Shown in pieces: positions 1 through 9,395 of a stretch of DNA of 64,000 nt. Within the stretch, counting starts at the first letter, position 1. The number at the start of each line of letters is the position of its first letter. The stretch lies in contig NZ_VHJK01000001.1 of NCBI RefSeq assembly GCF_007004095.1, forward strand, positions 1 through 64,000, in the 5' to 3' direction. Under the pieces are notes generated by a model. It was given only the letters and a program-made list of their open reading frames with translations, did no database searches and was not told the DNA's origin. Position numbers and translations under genes: made by a program. The DNA comes from Erythrobacter insulae (GTDB lineage: Bacteria; Pseudomonadota; Alphaproteobacteria; Sphingomonadales; Sphingomonadaceae).

Positions 1-1
1 C

Positions 2-295
2 GTCATGGGAAGTCAGGATATCCTGCGGGTGTCTGTCGGCCAACCCATGACCGTCGAACGCGGCGAACTGGAACTGCGCAGCGATCAAGTGATCGATCGC
101 CTCACCGGTGAACGCGGTGTTGTTACCCAAACCATCGGGATCAGCACAAAACGCCGCTACACAGGGGAAATCGTCTACGCGACACCTGTCTCCAAAGCTT
201 CCGAACTGGGCATCGTCGGACGCTACATCAGCGCCGGAGAAATAGGCCAGGATGAAAGCTTCATGATCGGCGCAAACTTCGGAATGCGCTTCTAA
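2..295 (+). CDS. C-terminal fragment of a probable secreted S8 (subtilisin-type) serine peptidase
   Basis: Only the last 97 codons are inside the window; the frame is open to the left edge, so the true start is upstream and the ATG at position 5 is internal. The fragment has alternating beta-strand character and ends in Gly-Met-Arg-Phe, a terminal aromatic residue as in outer-membrane beta structures. From memory, similar tails (a 'SVGQP ... VIDRLTG' stretch followed by 'YATPV') sit at the end of S8 serine peptidases in sphingomonads. The protease domain itself is not visible, so the name is an inference from the tail alone. The following TPR gene is 73 bases downstream on the same strand. 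Confidence 0.5.
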   Translation, partial: VMGSQDILRVSVGQPMTVERGELELRSDQVIDRLTGERGVVTQTIGISTKRRYTGEIVYATPVSKASELGIVGRYISAGEIGQDESFMIGANFGMRF

Positions 296-368
296 ACACA
301 GCGGGTAGTCTGGCATTGCGGCCCCATAAACTGACCGCAGTGCTGAATGAAAGACAGGGGGACGGGAC

Positions 369-1430
369 ATGTTGACGAAAGCAATTAAACATCTGGTCAC
401 GGCGGCCGCGGGGGCGACGCTTTTGGGGCTTGGCGTTCCGGCAGTGGCGGAAACCGATTTGCAGATCGACGGATTTGAAGCGACCATTGCCAAAGCCAAA
501 TCGCGCATGGTTGCCGATCCAGCTGCCGCATTGTCCTTTGCCCGCGAAGCGCAAACGCTGGTCGGAGCGGACGACAAAACAACAGCGAAAAGCAACCTGA
601 CCGCGCGCTGGCTCGTTGGTGAAGCATTGATGCGTCTTAATCGCAGTGATGAAGCATCGGCCACAATCGAAACCGCGCTGAATCAGGCGTCTCAATCGTT
701 TAAAGATGACAAGATCTATGCCGATCTGCTGCGTTCCGCCGCATCATCAAAAGCGCGCGCCGGCGAATACAAGCACGCCATGGCGTATTTTTCCGAGGCA
801 AGCGACAAGTACCAAAAGCTCGGCGATGCACGCAGCCGGGCGATTGTCTTGCAAAACATCGGATCGTTGTTTTCCCAGGCACGTGATTACGAAGAAGTGC
901 TGCGATATTACCGGGTGTCCGCCGAAGTTTTCTCAGACCAATCCATCCTGTCGCTGTCCGCAAACAACAATATGGGCAATGCGCTAAAGGGGCTTAAGCG
1001 GTTTGAGGAGGCCGAGGAAAAGTTCGGCGTGGCCTTGGCAATCGCGCAAAAGATGAAAAGCCCGCTGCTCGAAGCGCGCATCCTTACAAACATGGCGTCA
1101 TCGCAAATCTCGCGCGGGGCAACGGATACCGCGCATGAGACGGCGGACCGCGCCTTCAATCTGGCAAACGAACACGCCCCTGACTGGAAACCGTTTATCT
1201 ACGGCGTGCTGGCTCAAGTAGAATTGAAGCGTGGCAACGTAGCCAACGCGAGCGATCAAATCGGTCTGGCTTTCGCCGACCAAGATATCGCGAAGACCAA
1301 CGCGTTGTTCCGTGATTTCCATGAGACCGCTGCAGAAGTGTTTACCCGCACCGGTGATCTGGACCTGGCAAAGCGTCATAAGACTGCCTTCGAACGCCTC
1401 GATCTCGAGGCGAATGCGCTTCAGCTTTAA
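369..1430 (+). CDS. Exported tetratricopeptide-repeat protein
   Basis: This 353-residue protein begins with a clear signal peptide (basic MLTKAIKH, a hydrophobic Ala/Gly-rich core, cleavage likely after 'PAVAE' near residue 28). The rest is almost entirely helical with several degenerate TPR units. The best ones lie between roughly residues 110 and 300 and include segments such as 'GSLFSQARDYEEVLRYY' and 'NALKGLKRFEEAEEKF'. TPRs are protein-interaction scaffolds; no catalytic motif is seen. The start ATG follows a G-rich ribosome binding site (GGGGGACGGG). It lies between two putative secreted proteases on the same strand, so a role in their secretion or control is possible but unproven. Confidence 0.75.
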   Translation: MLTKAIKHLVTAAAGATLLGLGVPAVAETDLQIDGFEATIAKAKSRMVADPAAALSFAREAQTLVGADDKTTAKSNLTARWLVGEALMRLNRSDEASATIETALNQASQSFKDDKIYADLLRSAASSKARAGEYKHAMAYFSEASDKYQKLGDARSRAIVLQNIGSLFSQARDYEEVLRYYRVSAEVFSDQSILSLSANNNMGNALKGLKRFEEAEEKFGVALAIAQKMKSPLLEARILTNMASSQISRGATDTAHETADRAFNLANEHAPDWKPFIYGVLAQVELKRGNVANASDQIGLAFADQDIAKTNALFRDFHETAAEVFTRTGDLDLAKRHKTAFERLDLEANALQL

Positions 1431-1626
1431 GCAAGTGTAAAGTGATTACTGCTGCGACTGTTTGAAAAACTGCGCCGCAACGCCTGCGCCCTTGCGTTTT
1501 TTGCAAATTTAGTCCGATCCTGTCCCAATTTGGGCCTTATCCACATTATTATTTCGTAAACTGTATTACTTGTCCCGTTTTACGGTCAGCCTTCCCTTTC
1601 GTTGATTCGAACAGGGGAAAATTATC

Positions 1627-4600
1627 ATGGGTAGACTGAAGTATCTTATGAGCGTGGGCGTCATTGGCCTGGCCGGCGGCCTTTCGGCTGCGCCAGCTTT
1701 GGCAAACGACACGGACGAAGAAGAAACAGAAACCATTGCTTTGGAAGCACGCGGGACATTCGAAGGAATTCGGATCGAAGCCCGCTTGAGTGACCTTGCT
1801 CTTCCAGAGCTAGGCGAGCTGCCCGATTTCCGCATTGCGCGCAATCTGGACGCCGTTCCCGTTCCGCCAACGCCAGAAATTCTCTCGCGCGATGATGTCG
1901 GACTTTCAGGTTCGGTTGATGTGAACAACACGCAGCCTTCGGTTGTGCAGATGTTTATTCAAAACAATCTGACCGGCGGCGTGTTCTTTAACTGCACGGG
2001 TTCGGTTATCAACGCCCGGACCATCATGACAGCGGCGCATTGCCTGAACAGCTCGTCATCGGAATCATACGGTACACCCGGCGCAGCTGACCAAGCCGTG
2101 CTTATTTCTACCGGCGTCGATAGCTCGACACGCCTTTTCGAATACCTCGGGAGCGGTGCAAATTATGCTGAGGGCGGCGTCGCGACCAGCACCGATGTGA
2201 TCATTCATCCATCGTCAAACCTTGATGAAGGCGGCTTGCCTTTCCCTTGGGCTGATATCGCGCTGATCGCGGTCGACACACCAATCACGGATGTTCCTGC
2301 TCTGCCGATCCTTCTGACCCCGCTGACCGAGCTGACCCATGTTGTTCAGGTCGGCTACGGCACTTTCGGCACCGCGTCTGATGGCAACCAGGGTATTGGG
2401 TTCCTGCGCCGCGTCGGTGAAAACATGCTGGGCGCCCTCGCCTCGCCATCCGACCTTGGTGATGCCTTTTTCTCGGCCTTTGCTCCGACTGCCAATTTCG
2501 GCTTTGAAACGCAGGCTTTCTACTTCACCGATTTTGACAATCCCGACCGTACGCAGGCCCAGATTGACGGGTGCACATTTACCCCATTCGGCGCCAGCTG
2601 TGTCGATCTCGATGCTGTGCGGGCAATCGACTATTTTGATGATGACGCTCTGCCAAATGAAGTTGCAACCGCAGGCGGAGATAGCGGCTCACCGCTTATT
2701 GCTGATGAATTGTATGCCTTCCCGATTGCGGTCGGCGTGCTTTCGGGCGGCTTTGATTTCTTTGGTGTTCCAGAGGGTTACGGCGATATCAGCTTTTACA
2801 ACCCGCTCTATCCTTTCTTCGAATTCATCACGCAGAACACTCCGTACAAGTATGTCTCTGCTGTAGAAGGTGACGGCGTCTGGTCCGATCCGACACACTG
2901 GACACAGGATCTGGATCCGGGCTTCTTTGTCGATGATGGCACCGGAACTTTGGTCAACGGTATTCCCGCAGGCAGCGAGCCAGGTGTTTACGAAGCAGGT
3001 CCGAAACTCGGCACGATCCTTGGTATCGATATCTCGGAATTTCCGACCGATCCTTCGCCATTTCTGCCGCCAGAAGGCACACCGAACTTTGGCGGTGAAC
3101 TTCCGACCAGTTCCGTGCTTCTCGGCCCGGGTTCGACCGGTTTCGTACCGCAGAACACCGATGGTACGCCGGGCATTTCCTTTGCAAACCCGGCACAATA
3201 TTTTGATGTCATCCTCAACCGTGCCGGTACAACCACGGTCGATCTTGATGTCGAAGTGGACAAACTCTCGCTCGACAATGGCGATGCACGGTTTGTTTTG
3301 CCTGAAGAGTACTCCTTCACCAGCCTGATCGGATACGAGCAACTCAATGGACGCGCTCAGTTCGATGGAACTCTGAACGCCGGAACGGTGGCCCTGTTTG
3401 GCGGCATCGCATCGGGTACAGGGACGGTTCGCACCGACGCATTCTTCAACTTGGCAGGCGCGGTTGCGCCGGGCGGGCTGGACGAAATCGGTACGCTCAC
3501 CATCGAAGGTCCGTACATTCAGACGGCTGCCGCTGCGTTGCTTACCAACGCGAAATTCCGCGGTAAAAACATCACGTCTGATCTGCTGTCGATCGTCGGC
3601 GATGCTAGCCTTGGTGGTGGATTGTTGATCGACGCGATTGGCCGTCCACAATTCGGCTCGCGCTATATCGTGCTTAGCGCGGATTCGATTGTCGGCAATT
3701 TCGACCAGGTCGTTCTGAATGCGCCTTCGCCTGTGTTGATCGCATCGACCCGGGTAGATGGCGGCAATGTCATCGTGGAAATCGATGCGCTTCCGCTAAG
3801 CCTGATGTTCAATCGCTCTTCGCGCAATCCTTCGAGAAATCTCAGCTCGGTCGGCGGGGCGTTGGATACACTGCGGTTTGGCGGACGGTACGCTGAGTTT
3901 GCGGGTCTGTTCGATATCATCGACAACACCGGGTTCAACACTCTGATCCCAACATTGAGCTCGCTGACACCGTATAATGCGTTCAATCAGTCAGCGATCG
4001 CGAACAGCTTCTCGCAGCGTTTCACTGGTCAGCTTGGCCAGCGGACTTTGTCACTGCGCGGTGCAAGCAAAGGCGCAGCCGGTTTCTCTGCAGGTGGCAA
4101 TGCGGCATTCGCAATCGCCGAAACCAATCCGCAGGATACTGGTAAACTTGGTTTCTTCAGCACAGCCAGCGGCGTGTTCCTGGTAAGCGCGGAAGAGCGC
4201 AGCTCAGGCAACAATGCGCTTGAAGAAGCAGCCTTCACCCAGGCAGGTGAACTGACTGTTGGTACCGATGTACGGGTTTCGGACACGCTTAGCTTTGGCT
4301 TTGCGATGACCAATATCCGCAACAGCGGCGGCAACACCGGCACCCGTCAGCGGTTGGACGATACCAGCGTTTCCGGCGCGTTCTACGGTGCAGCCCAATC
4401 GGGCAAAGCCTTCGCTGATATGTATGTCGGTTTCTCCGACCAGACATTTGGTGTGCAACGTCAGAGCCAAGGCGACTTTGCACTGGCTTACGCGAACGCT
4501 CAGGCATCGGCCGAAGGCAGCCAGACTTTTGCTGGCCTCCGTCTCGGTTATGCCTTCGATGTTGCTCCAGGTCTTGAAGTCGGCCCTGTAGCCAGCGTCG

Positions 4601-5004
4601 ATTACGTGCAGAGCGATATTGGCGGCTATGACGAGTTTGGAGCCGGTCAGTTCGGATTGTCGATCCGTGATCGCAGTTTCACCTCTGCAGGCGGTAAAAT
4701 CGGCCTTATGGGTGCACTTGAAACAGGTCTGGGCCGCAGCGGCTCGCTGAGTGCGTTCGGTTCGGTTGCCTATGCCCGTGAGCTTGCCGATACTCAGGAC
4801 GTTGTAACCGCGAACTTCTTCGGTGCTGCCGATGTTCCGTTCTCGATCTTCAACGATCTCGATGCTCAGTGGGTCTCGGTCAATGCAGGTGCGGAAATGG
4901 CATTTGCCAACCGGATGAGCGTCAGCGTCAGCGCGACGTCAGATCTCGGTCGCGGTGTCCTCACCAACAACCAGGGCCGAGTGTCTCTGAACTGGCGTTT
5001 CTAA
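1627..5004 (+). CDS. Trypsin-like serine protease autotransporter
   Basis: The product has 1125 residues. A signal peptide (about residues 1-27, ending ALAN) is followed by a chymotrypsin-fold protease domain. Its triad is visible: His138 in TAAHC, Asp210 in 'WADIALIAVD' and Ser353 in GGDSGSP. Next comes a beta-helix-like passenger (about residues 400-800, rich in Gly/Asn/Thr). The last 270 residues or so form an autotransporter beta-barrel ending in 'VSLNWRF' with a terminal Phe. The family secretes its own N-terminal passenger across the outer membrane. The ATG has a good ribosome binding site (AGGGG, 8-9 bases upstream). Whether the protease domain releases itself or acts on outside substrates cannot be read from the sequence. 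Confidence 0.9.
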   Translation: MGRLKYLMSVGVIGLAGGLSAAPALANDTDEEETETIALEARGTFEGIRIEARLSDLALPELGELPDFRIARNLDAVPVPPTPEILSRDDVGLSGSVDVNNTQPSVVQMFIQNNLTGGVFFNCTGSVINARTIMTAAHCLNSSSSESYGTPGAADQAVLISTGVDSSTRLFEYLGSGANYAEGGVATSTDVIIHPSSNLDEGGLPFPWADIALIAVDTPITDVPALPILLTPLTELTHVVQVGYGTFGTASDGNQGIGFLRRVGENMLGALASPSDLGDAFFSAFAPTANFGFETQAFYFTDFDNPDRTQAQIDGCTFTPFGASCVDLDAVRAIDYFDDDALPNEVATAGGDSGSPLIADELYAFPIAVGVLSGGFDFFGVPEGYGDISFYNPLYPFFEFITQNTPYKYVSAVEGDGVWSDPTHWTQDLDPGFFVDDGTGTLVNGIPAGSEPGVYEAGPKLGTILGIDISEFPTDPSPFLPPEGTPNFGGELPTSSVLLGPGSTGFVPQNTDGTPGISFANPAQYFDVILNRAGTTTVDLDVEVDKLSLDNGDARFVLPEEYSFTSLIGYEQLNGRAQFDGTLNAGTVALFGGIASGTGTVRTDAFFNLAGAVAPGGLDEIGTLTIEGPYIQTAAAALLTNAKFRGKNITSDLLSIVGDASLGGGLLIDAIGRPQFGSRYIVLSADSIVGNFDQVVLNAPSPVLIASTRVDGGNVIVEIDALPLSLMFNRSSRNPSRNLSSVGGALDTLRFGGRYAEFAGLFDIIDNTGFNTLIPTLSSLTPYNAFNQSAIANSFSQRFTGQLGQRTLSLRGASKGAAGFSAGGNAAFAIAETNPQDTGKLGFFSTASGVFLVSAEERSSGNNALEEAAFTQAGELTVGTDVRVSDTLSFGFAMTNIRNSGGNTGTRQRLDDTSVSGAFYGAAQSGKAFADMYVGFSDQTFGVQRQSQGDFALAYANAQASAEGSQTFAGLRLGYAFDVAPGLEVGPVASVDYVQSDIGGYDEFGAGQFGLSIRDRSFTSAGGKIGLMGALETGLGRSGSLSAFGSVAYARELADTQDVVTANFFGAADVPFSIFNDLDAQWVSVNAGAEMAFANRMSVSVSATSDLGRGVLTNNQGRVSLNWRF

Positions 5005-5019
5005 TCTGCTTCGGCAGAT
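5004..5019 (+). other. Small UUCG-capped hairpin at the autotransporter stop codon
   Basis: A perfect 6-base-pair stem (ATCTGC / GCAGAT) closes a TTCG loop and begins inside the autotransporter stop region. UUCG tetraloops are very stable in RNA. No T-run follows, so it is more likely an mRNA 3'-end stabiliser than a terminator by itself. Confidence 0.45.
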
Positions 5020-5044
5020 GTGATTGAAGCCATACAACGGTATG

Positions 5045-5089
5045 TTTGGGTGCGTGGTCCGAAGGGATCGCGCACCCAAATCCGTTTTG
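5045..5089 (+). terminator. Rho-independent terminator after the autotransporter gene
   Basis: A 10-base-pair perfect inverted repeat (TTTGGGTGCG at 5045-5054 and CGCACCCAAA at 5071-5080) is followed by TCCGTTTT on the plus strand. It sits between the convergent autotransporter and GntP-permease genes. The arms begin and end in A/T, so it could work in both directions. Confidence 0.7.
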
Positions 5090-5171
5090 GCTCCTGTATC
5101 AAGCGATAGGACTGCTACGAAATCCGCGTTTTCGCGGCCGTCATCAGCATCTCGGGCGGAAGAATAAGCCT

Positions 5172-6530
5172 CTAGAAGATCATCGCCAGCCCGACGCAAA
5201 CAAGGGTCGCGACAACCGGCACAGCGACGGTGACCATGCCAACATCCTTATAGGCCTGCTTATGCGTCAGGCCCGTTATGGTCAGCATCGCGATCACAGC
5301 GCCGCAATGCGGCAAACTGTCAAACCCGCCGCTCGCCATAACCACCAGCCGGTGCAGTTCGGCAGGGTCAATGCCCATTGCCAGATACTTGTCCGCCATG
5401 GTCGACATGAAAATCTGCAGACCCCCAGACGATGATCCGGTCACGCCGGAGATCACGCTGATCGCGCCTGTCATCGATAAAAGCGGCGGCAACCCCGAAT
5501 TGGCAGCGGCATCGACAAAGGTTTGAAAGCCTCCGGTGTTCGCCACCACTCCGCCAAAACCGATCACGGTCGATGTCGCCATGAGCGGCATGATCGCATC
5601 CCCTGCCCCTTCGCTGATCGCGGCCAAAGGACGCCTGCGGATTGCTGGAAAAAGGATCGCGGCGACAACACTGGCGAATATCAACGCAATCGAAGGCCAC
5701 AATACGGGCTGCGCATTGGCAAACGCAATAATTTCGCTGCCTGCGCCAAGGCCCAAAAGCCCCGCCATTCGCGGCGCCAATATCGTGCCGATCACCAGGA
5801 CCAGCGGAACCATGGCAAGGATCGCGCTGGGCCGGTCCTGCGCTATTTCATCGAGATCCGGTATATGATCGCTCGGCGAGGGTTCAAACCCTTCGCCATT
5901 TGCGGCGGCCTTCTTACGCTCGCGTTCGAGATAAACCATTCCAAGCCCGAACATGATCGCACCGCCAATCAGGCCAAGCCATGCGCCTGCAAACAAGTCT
6001 GTTCCCAGCACTGTGGTCGGAATGACATTATGGATCGAAGGGGTGCCGGGCAAAGCCGTGAGGGTGAATGTGCCCGCGCCCAGCGCAACCGCGCCGCATA
6101 ACAGGCGCTTGGGGATATCCGCCTCTTTCAGCAACCTTAGGCCAAGCGGATAAACCGCGAAAATCACAACAAAAACAACGACGCCGCCATAGGTCAACAG
6201 CCCGCATGCTATGACCATAATCCACAGCGCACGCGATGCCCCCAACTTTTCAACGAGAGCGAGGGCAATGCTGGTCGCGGCGTGGCTTTCCCCCATAACG
6301 CGGCCAAAAATCGCCCCTGCGGCGAACAACAGAAAGAACCTTCCCGCAAAGCTGAACGCACCCAGATCGCCGAACGTGAAATTATTAAACAGGCTATCGG
6401 CAAAAGGCATGCCGTTGGTAATCATCACCACGACCGAGCAAATGACCGCGGCAAAAACCACATTGATCCCGCGCAAAGCCATCCAAATCAGCAGCGCCAG
6501 CCCTGCTAACAACCCCAAAACACCAACCAT
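5172..6530 (-). CDS. GntP-family permease
   Basis: A 452-residue, very hydrophobic protein with about 12 membrane-spanning segments, beginning directly with a transmembrane helix. Conserved GntP-family blocks are visible: 'FFLLFAAGAIFGRVMGESHAA', the 'LTYGGVVVFVVIFAVYPLGL' helix and 'LTALPGTPSIHNVIPTTVLGT'. A short charged cytoplasmic loop (about residues 205-235) follows. Family members import gluconate, related sugar acids, citrate or hydroxyacids with protons. The substrate here cannot be told because no catabolic gene is adjacent. The gene is monocistronic and convergent with the autotransporter gene. Confidence 0.85.
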   Translation of the reverse strand: MVGVLGLLAGLALLIWMALRGINVVFAAVICSVVVMITNGMPFADSLFNNFTFGDLGAFSFAGRFFLLFAAGAIFGRVMGESHAATSIALALVEKLGASRALWIMVIACGLLTYGGVVVFVVIFAVYPLGLRLLKEADIPKRLLCGAVALGAGTFTLTALPGTPSIHNVIPTTVLGTDLFAGAWLGLIGGAIMFGLGMVYLERERKKAAANGEGFEPSPSDHIPDLDEIAQDRPSAILAMVPLVLVIGTILAPRMAGLLGLGAGSEIIAFANAQPVLWPSIALIFASVVAAILFPAIRRRPLAAISEGAGDAIMPLMATSTVIGFGGVVANTGGFQTFVDAAANSGLPPLLSMTGAISVISGVTGSSSGGLQIFMSTMADKYLAMGIDPAELHRLVVMASGGFDSLPHCGAVIAMLTITGLTHKQAYKDVGMVTVAVPVVATLVCVGLAMIF

Positions 6531-6619
6531 CGCTCTTGTCCCCTAAATGGCTGGCTCAAACGCGCAGCTCGATTTTTCCAAGCAACGCGTAGCGGAACAA
6601 TGCGAATTTGAGAAATCGG

Positions 6620-9049
6620 CTATTTGATTAAGGTTTCCAGTTTCTGCCGCGCCGCATCGAAACGCACTGCGAGCGATGGAGGCACGCCATTTGTGTAAGC
6701 CTCTTCAAACTGCGTTTCGGAAAACTCAAGAGCCGCCAGCAAATCCTGCGCGGCGGCGCGCGCCGCCACAGGATCCGTGCTGCCCACTTCACCGATCCAC
6801 ACCGGAGCCGAATGCGCGAACGGGAAAAACGCCATGCTTGGCCATGCCGTTTCACCGCCAACCGCGCGCGCCGCTATCCAGCCGCCCTCTGGCAGCGCGG
6901 CAGATCCAGAATAGCTCTTGATGCCGCCGCCTTCAAAACCATCAAGGGTTTGAATGACTTGTCCATTGACGATGATTTCAACTTTCTCAACCGACCGGAC
7001 GCTGGCGAGTTTGATCGTCCAGTCCTGCATTCCCGCGGCGACAGCATCGCCGGGCTTTACCCCGCCAACTTCAAACAACAGCCCGGGTCCGGTCGAAAGA
7101 AACCCGCGCCCTTGGCGAACCTGATCATTTGCCGCGTCGTACCCATCCGCGCCGCTGGACGCTGGTACGTATGCTCGCGCGGTCCCGATCGCGGGTGCGC
7201 GGTAGAAATTTGCCATCATATCGGTGCCGGACGTCGCCGGCATGGCGCGTCCCATGTTCAGGAAACGGTACCAGACTTGCGATGTGCCAAGCGGGCTGGT
7301 CCATTGGCAAACCAGCTCAAGCCCGATGCCCGGTGTGAGCACCCCGTCTAATACCAGCTCAAGCGGCAACGGGTTTTCCTCTAAATCATCGAACGGATCG
7401 CCGTGGTCATTAATGGGATGGACATAGGTGGCCAGAGCCCCGCGCGTCTGCGCAAATGCGATCGCCTGGCCATTGTTGAAATCCTGATCGGTGTAGACCG
7501 GATCTCTGGGTCCGAAAAACCACGGGTTGAATGCCGTTTCAAGGCCGATCATTCCGACATGTCCGTGGAAATTTGACCGCACCTCTTGCGACAGCATCGC
7601 TGTTGTTCCGTCATCCGCACTGGCTTTTTCGCCGATCCGTCCTGCATCGATAAACCGGTTGAATTGGTTCCACGCCATCGGACTTGCATAATCCAGGTTT
7701 TCGCCCTGCATCAGCGGCAAAAGATCTTTTGTGTCGAGCTCCAACACGCCGCTCGCATTGAGATGGATGTGGTTGTCGATCGAAACATAGCCCGACTTTG
7801 AAGGGTCCCAGATCGTATCAATCTTGAGCCTGACCTCATTGGATTCCCCGCCGCGCGCTTCAAAGACAGCTTCGGCAGGAATTGAGAAGGGTCCGCGTGT
7901 TGCCGTAATGCGGTATTCGCCATCCGGCAGGTTCAAATCTAGCCCGCCATCCGTGTAGAAATACGGCGTGCCGGATTGATTATCGACGTAAGTCGGGCCT
8001 TGGGGATTAACAACCGGATGCCCGTCCGCCGTTTGGAGTGATATTCTGGCTGGAATTACTCCGCCGCTGGTATCGTGTGTTACGACGGTCAGATTGCCGA
8101 TATCAACGCCGTAATCCCACTGTTTGATCGCCACCTGTTCAGGCGTCCCTCCTGCAGCGCCGATCTTCATCAGCGCGAATTGTTGGTTCTCATCCGCTTC
8201 AACGAAATAAACCGCACGTCCATCAAACGAGAACGCAGGATGTAAGGATCTGCCCCCGGCAGCCGTCAACCATCGCGGCAGATCAGGGCGGTCCGCATCA
8301 ATCACCGCGAGGCGCAGCGTATTTCCATCAGCGGCGGAATACACAACCGACCGCCCGCTTGGATGCACATCCGGATCAAGATGGGCCATCCAACCCTGAC
8401 TAAACAAAAGCCGGTCCGTTTCTCCGTCAGGTTCTCTCAAACGAATAACGCTCGATGGGCCGCTTGCCCCGGTGTAAACAAGGCTTCCGTCACTCATCGA
8501 ACGCGATGCGCGGCGCACCCGGCCATCAGTGATCAGCTCCTCCTGCGCGCCTGAGTCCAGGTCACGTTTCCAGATCGTCAGCGTCCCGCTGCGGGCGGAT
8601 GTGTAATAAAACGATTGCCCGTCAGATCCGAATTCCGGATCCAGTTCAATTGCGGGGCTATCAATAATCGTCTCAGCACCGCTGCTTAGACGCAGAATGA
8701 CCACTGCAGTATCATCGCCTTCATCGCGCACAAAGGCCAGCTGCTGACTGTCTGGCGACCACCGTGGCCGGCTGTCAATTTCGGCTCCATCGGTAACCCG
8801 CTGAGCCACTCCGGTGGCAAGGTTGAGCACCCATATCCAACCCTGATGCGAAAACGCTATGCGTGTGCCGTCAGGCGATGGCGCGGGATAGACTGGCCCA
8901 GAGGAGAGGATCGGAAGATGTTCCTGCTCCAGATAAAGCTGGTGCGAGAACCCCTCTACTTTCGGATAATGATTGGTCCATTGCGCCGATCCGGCTGCGG
9001 CAACGCAACCGGCCGTAAGCGCGATCGCTATTCTGATCAGTTTTCTCAA
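6620..9049 (-). CDS. Exported TolB-like beta-propeller plus CehA/McbA-type metallohydrolase
   Basis: An in-frame reading runs 100 codons further upstream, but the best start is the TTG at 9049. It follows a GGGGGAAG ribosome binding site and opens a normal signal peptide (LRKLIRIAIAL ... AAAGSAQ). From there the product is 809 residues. The N-terminal half has WD40-like PD40 repeats such as 'SPDGTRIAFSHQGWIWVLNL', 'SPDSQQLAFVRD' and 'HPSGRSVVYS', which form a TolB-like propeller. The C-terminal half carries the PHP-type CehA/McbA fold: DNHIHLN near residue 425, then 'GHVGMIGLE' and 'YVHPINDHG'. These His/Asp residues fit a metal site. The family was named after carbaryl hydrolases, but substrates are diverse and the one here is unknown. 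Confidence 0.75.
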   Translation of the reverse strand: MRKLIRIAIALTAGCVAAAGSAQWTNHYPKVEGFSHQLYLEQEHLPILSSGPVYPAPSPDGTRIAFSHQGWIWVLNLATGVAQRVTDGAEIDSRPRWSPDSQQLAFVRDEGDDTAVVILRLSSGAETIIDSPAIELDPEFGSDGQSFYYTSARSGTLTIWKRDLDSGAQEELITDGRVRRASRSMSDGSLVYTGASGPSSVIRLREPDGETDRLLFSQGWMAHLDPDVHPSGRSVVYSAADGNTLRLAVIDADRPDLPRWLTAAGGRSLHPAFSFDGRAVYFVEADENQQFALMKIGAAGGTPEQVAIKQWDYGVDIGNLTVVTHDTSGGVIPARISLQTADGHPVVNPQGPTYVDNQSGTPYFYTDGGLDLNLPDGEYRITATRGPFSIPAEAVFEARGGESNEVRLKIDTIWDPSKSGYVSIDNHIHLNASGVLELDTKDLLPLMQGENLDYASPMAWNQFNRFIDAGRIGEKASADDGTTAMLSQEVRSNFHGHVGMIGLETAFNPWFFGPRDPVYTDQDFNNGQAIAFAQTRGALATYVHPINDHGDPFDDLEENPLPLELVLDGVLTPGIGLELVCQWTSPLGTSQVWYRFLNMGRAMPATSGTDMMANFYRAPAIGTARAYVPASSGADGYDAANDQVRQGRGFLSTGPGLLFEVGGVKPGDAVAAGMQDWTIKLASVRSVEKVEIIVNGQVIQTLDGFEGGGIKSYSGSAALPEGGWIAARAVGGETAWPSMAFFPFAHSAPVWIGEVGSTDPVAARAAAQDLLAALEFSETQFEEAYTNGVPPSLAVRFDAARQKLETLIK

Positions 9050-9395
9050 TGTCTTCCCCCCGATGCTACCCCGCGAAAGAGATAAATCAAACTTCCGTGA
9101 ATAGCGAGGTTCAACTTGGTCTTGAGTGAAGGGGAAATCTGGATCATTCCGGTTTGCAGCAAGCGGCGCAGTTCGATCTGAACGCGCCGCATTCGCTTGA
9201 TGCCCAAAACACAAACATTGTGAACAGCCGCAGCACTGCGCCAACGCGCTTTCCGCATTGGCCCCATGCCGCCAATTGGTCAGACGTGGCAGACGTGGCA
9301 AAATGGCCCCTTGTTTAACAGCGGCGGCTTTGAAACGAACACTTGCCAATATGGCAACGAGACGACCGGATCACGCATGGCCTGGCGCTGCTTCG
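9050..9395. other. Intergenic region with a tandem repeat and a perfect palindrome
   Basis: No convincing gene is present in these 346 bases between two minus-strand genes. Two structures stand out. One is a tandem 9-base direct repeat (CAGACGTGG twice, 9281-9298). The other is a 15-base perfect palindrome (TTGCCAATATGGCAA, 9343-9357). Either could be a regulator site for the metallohydrolase gene that starts at 9049. The palindrome also lies just past the end of the 875-residue orphan gene. No T-run accompanies it, so it does not look like a terminator. Confidence 0.5.

Noticed and set aside
2689..3651. Open frame of 320 codons on the minus strand opposite the autotransporter
   Set aside because: Antisense shadow of the passenger domain, with unnatural composition and no start signal.
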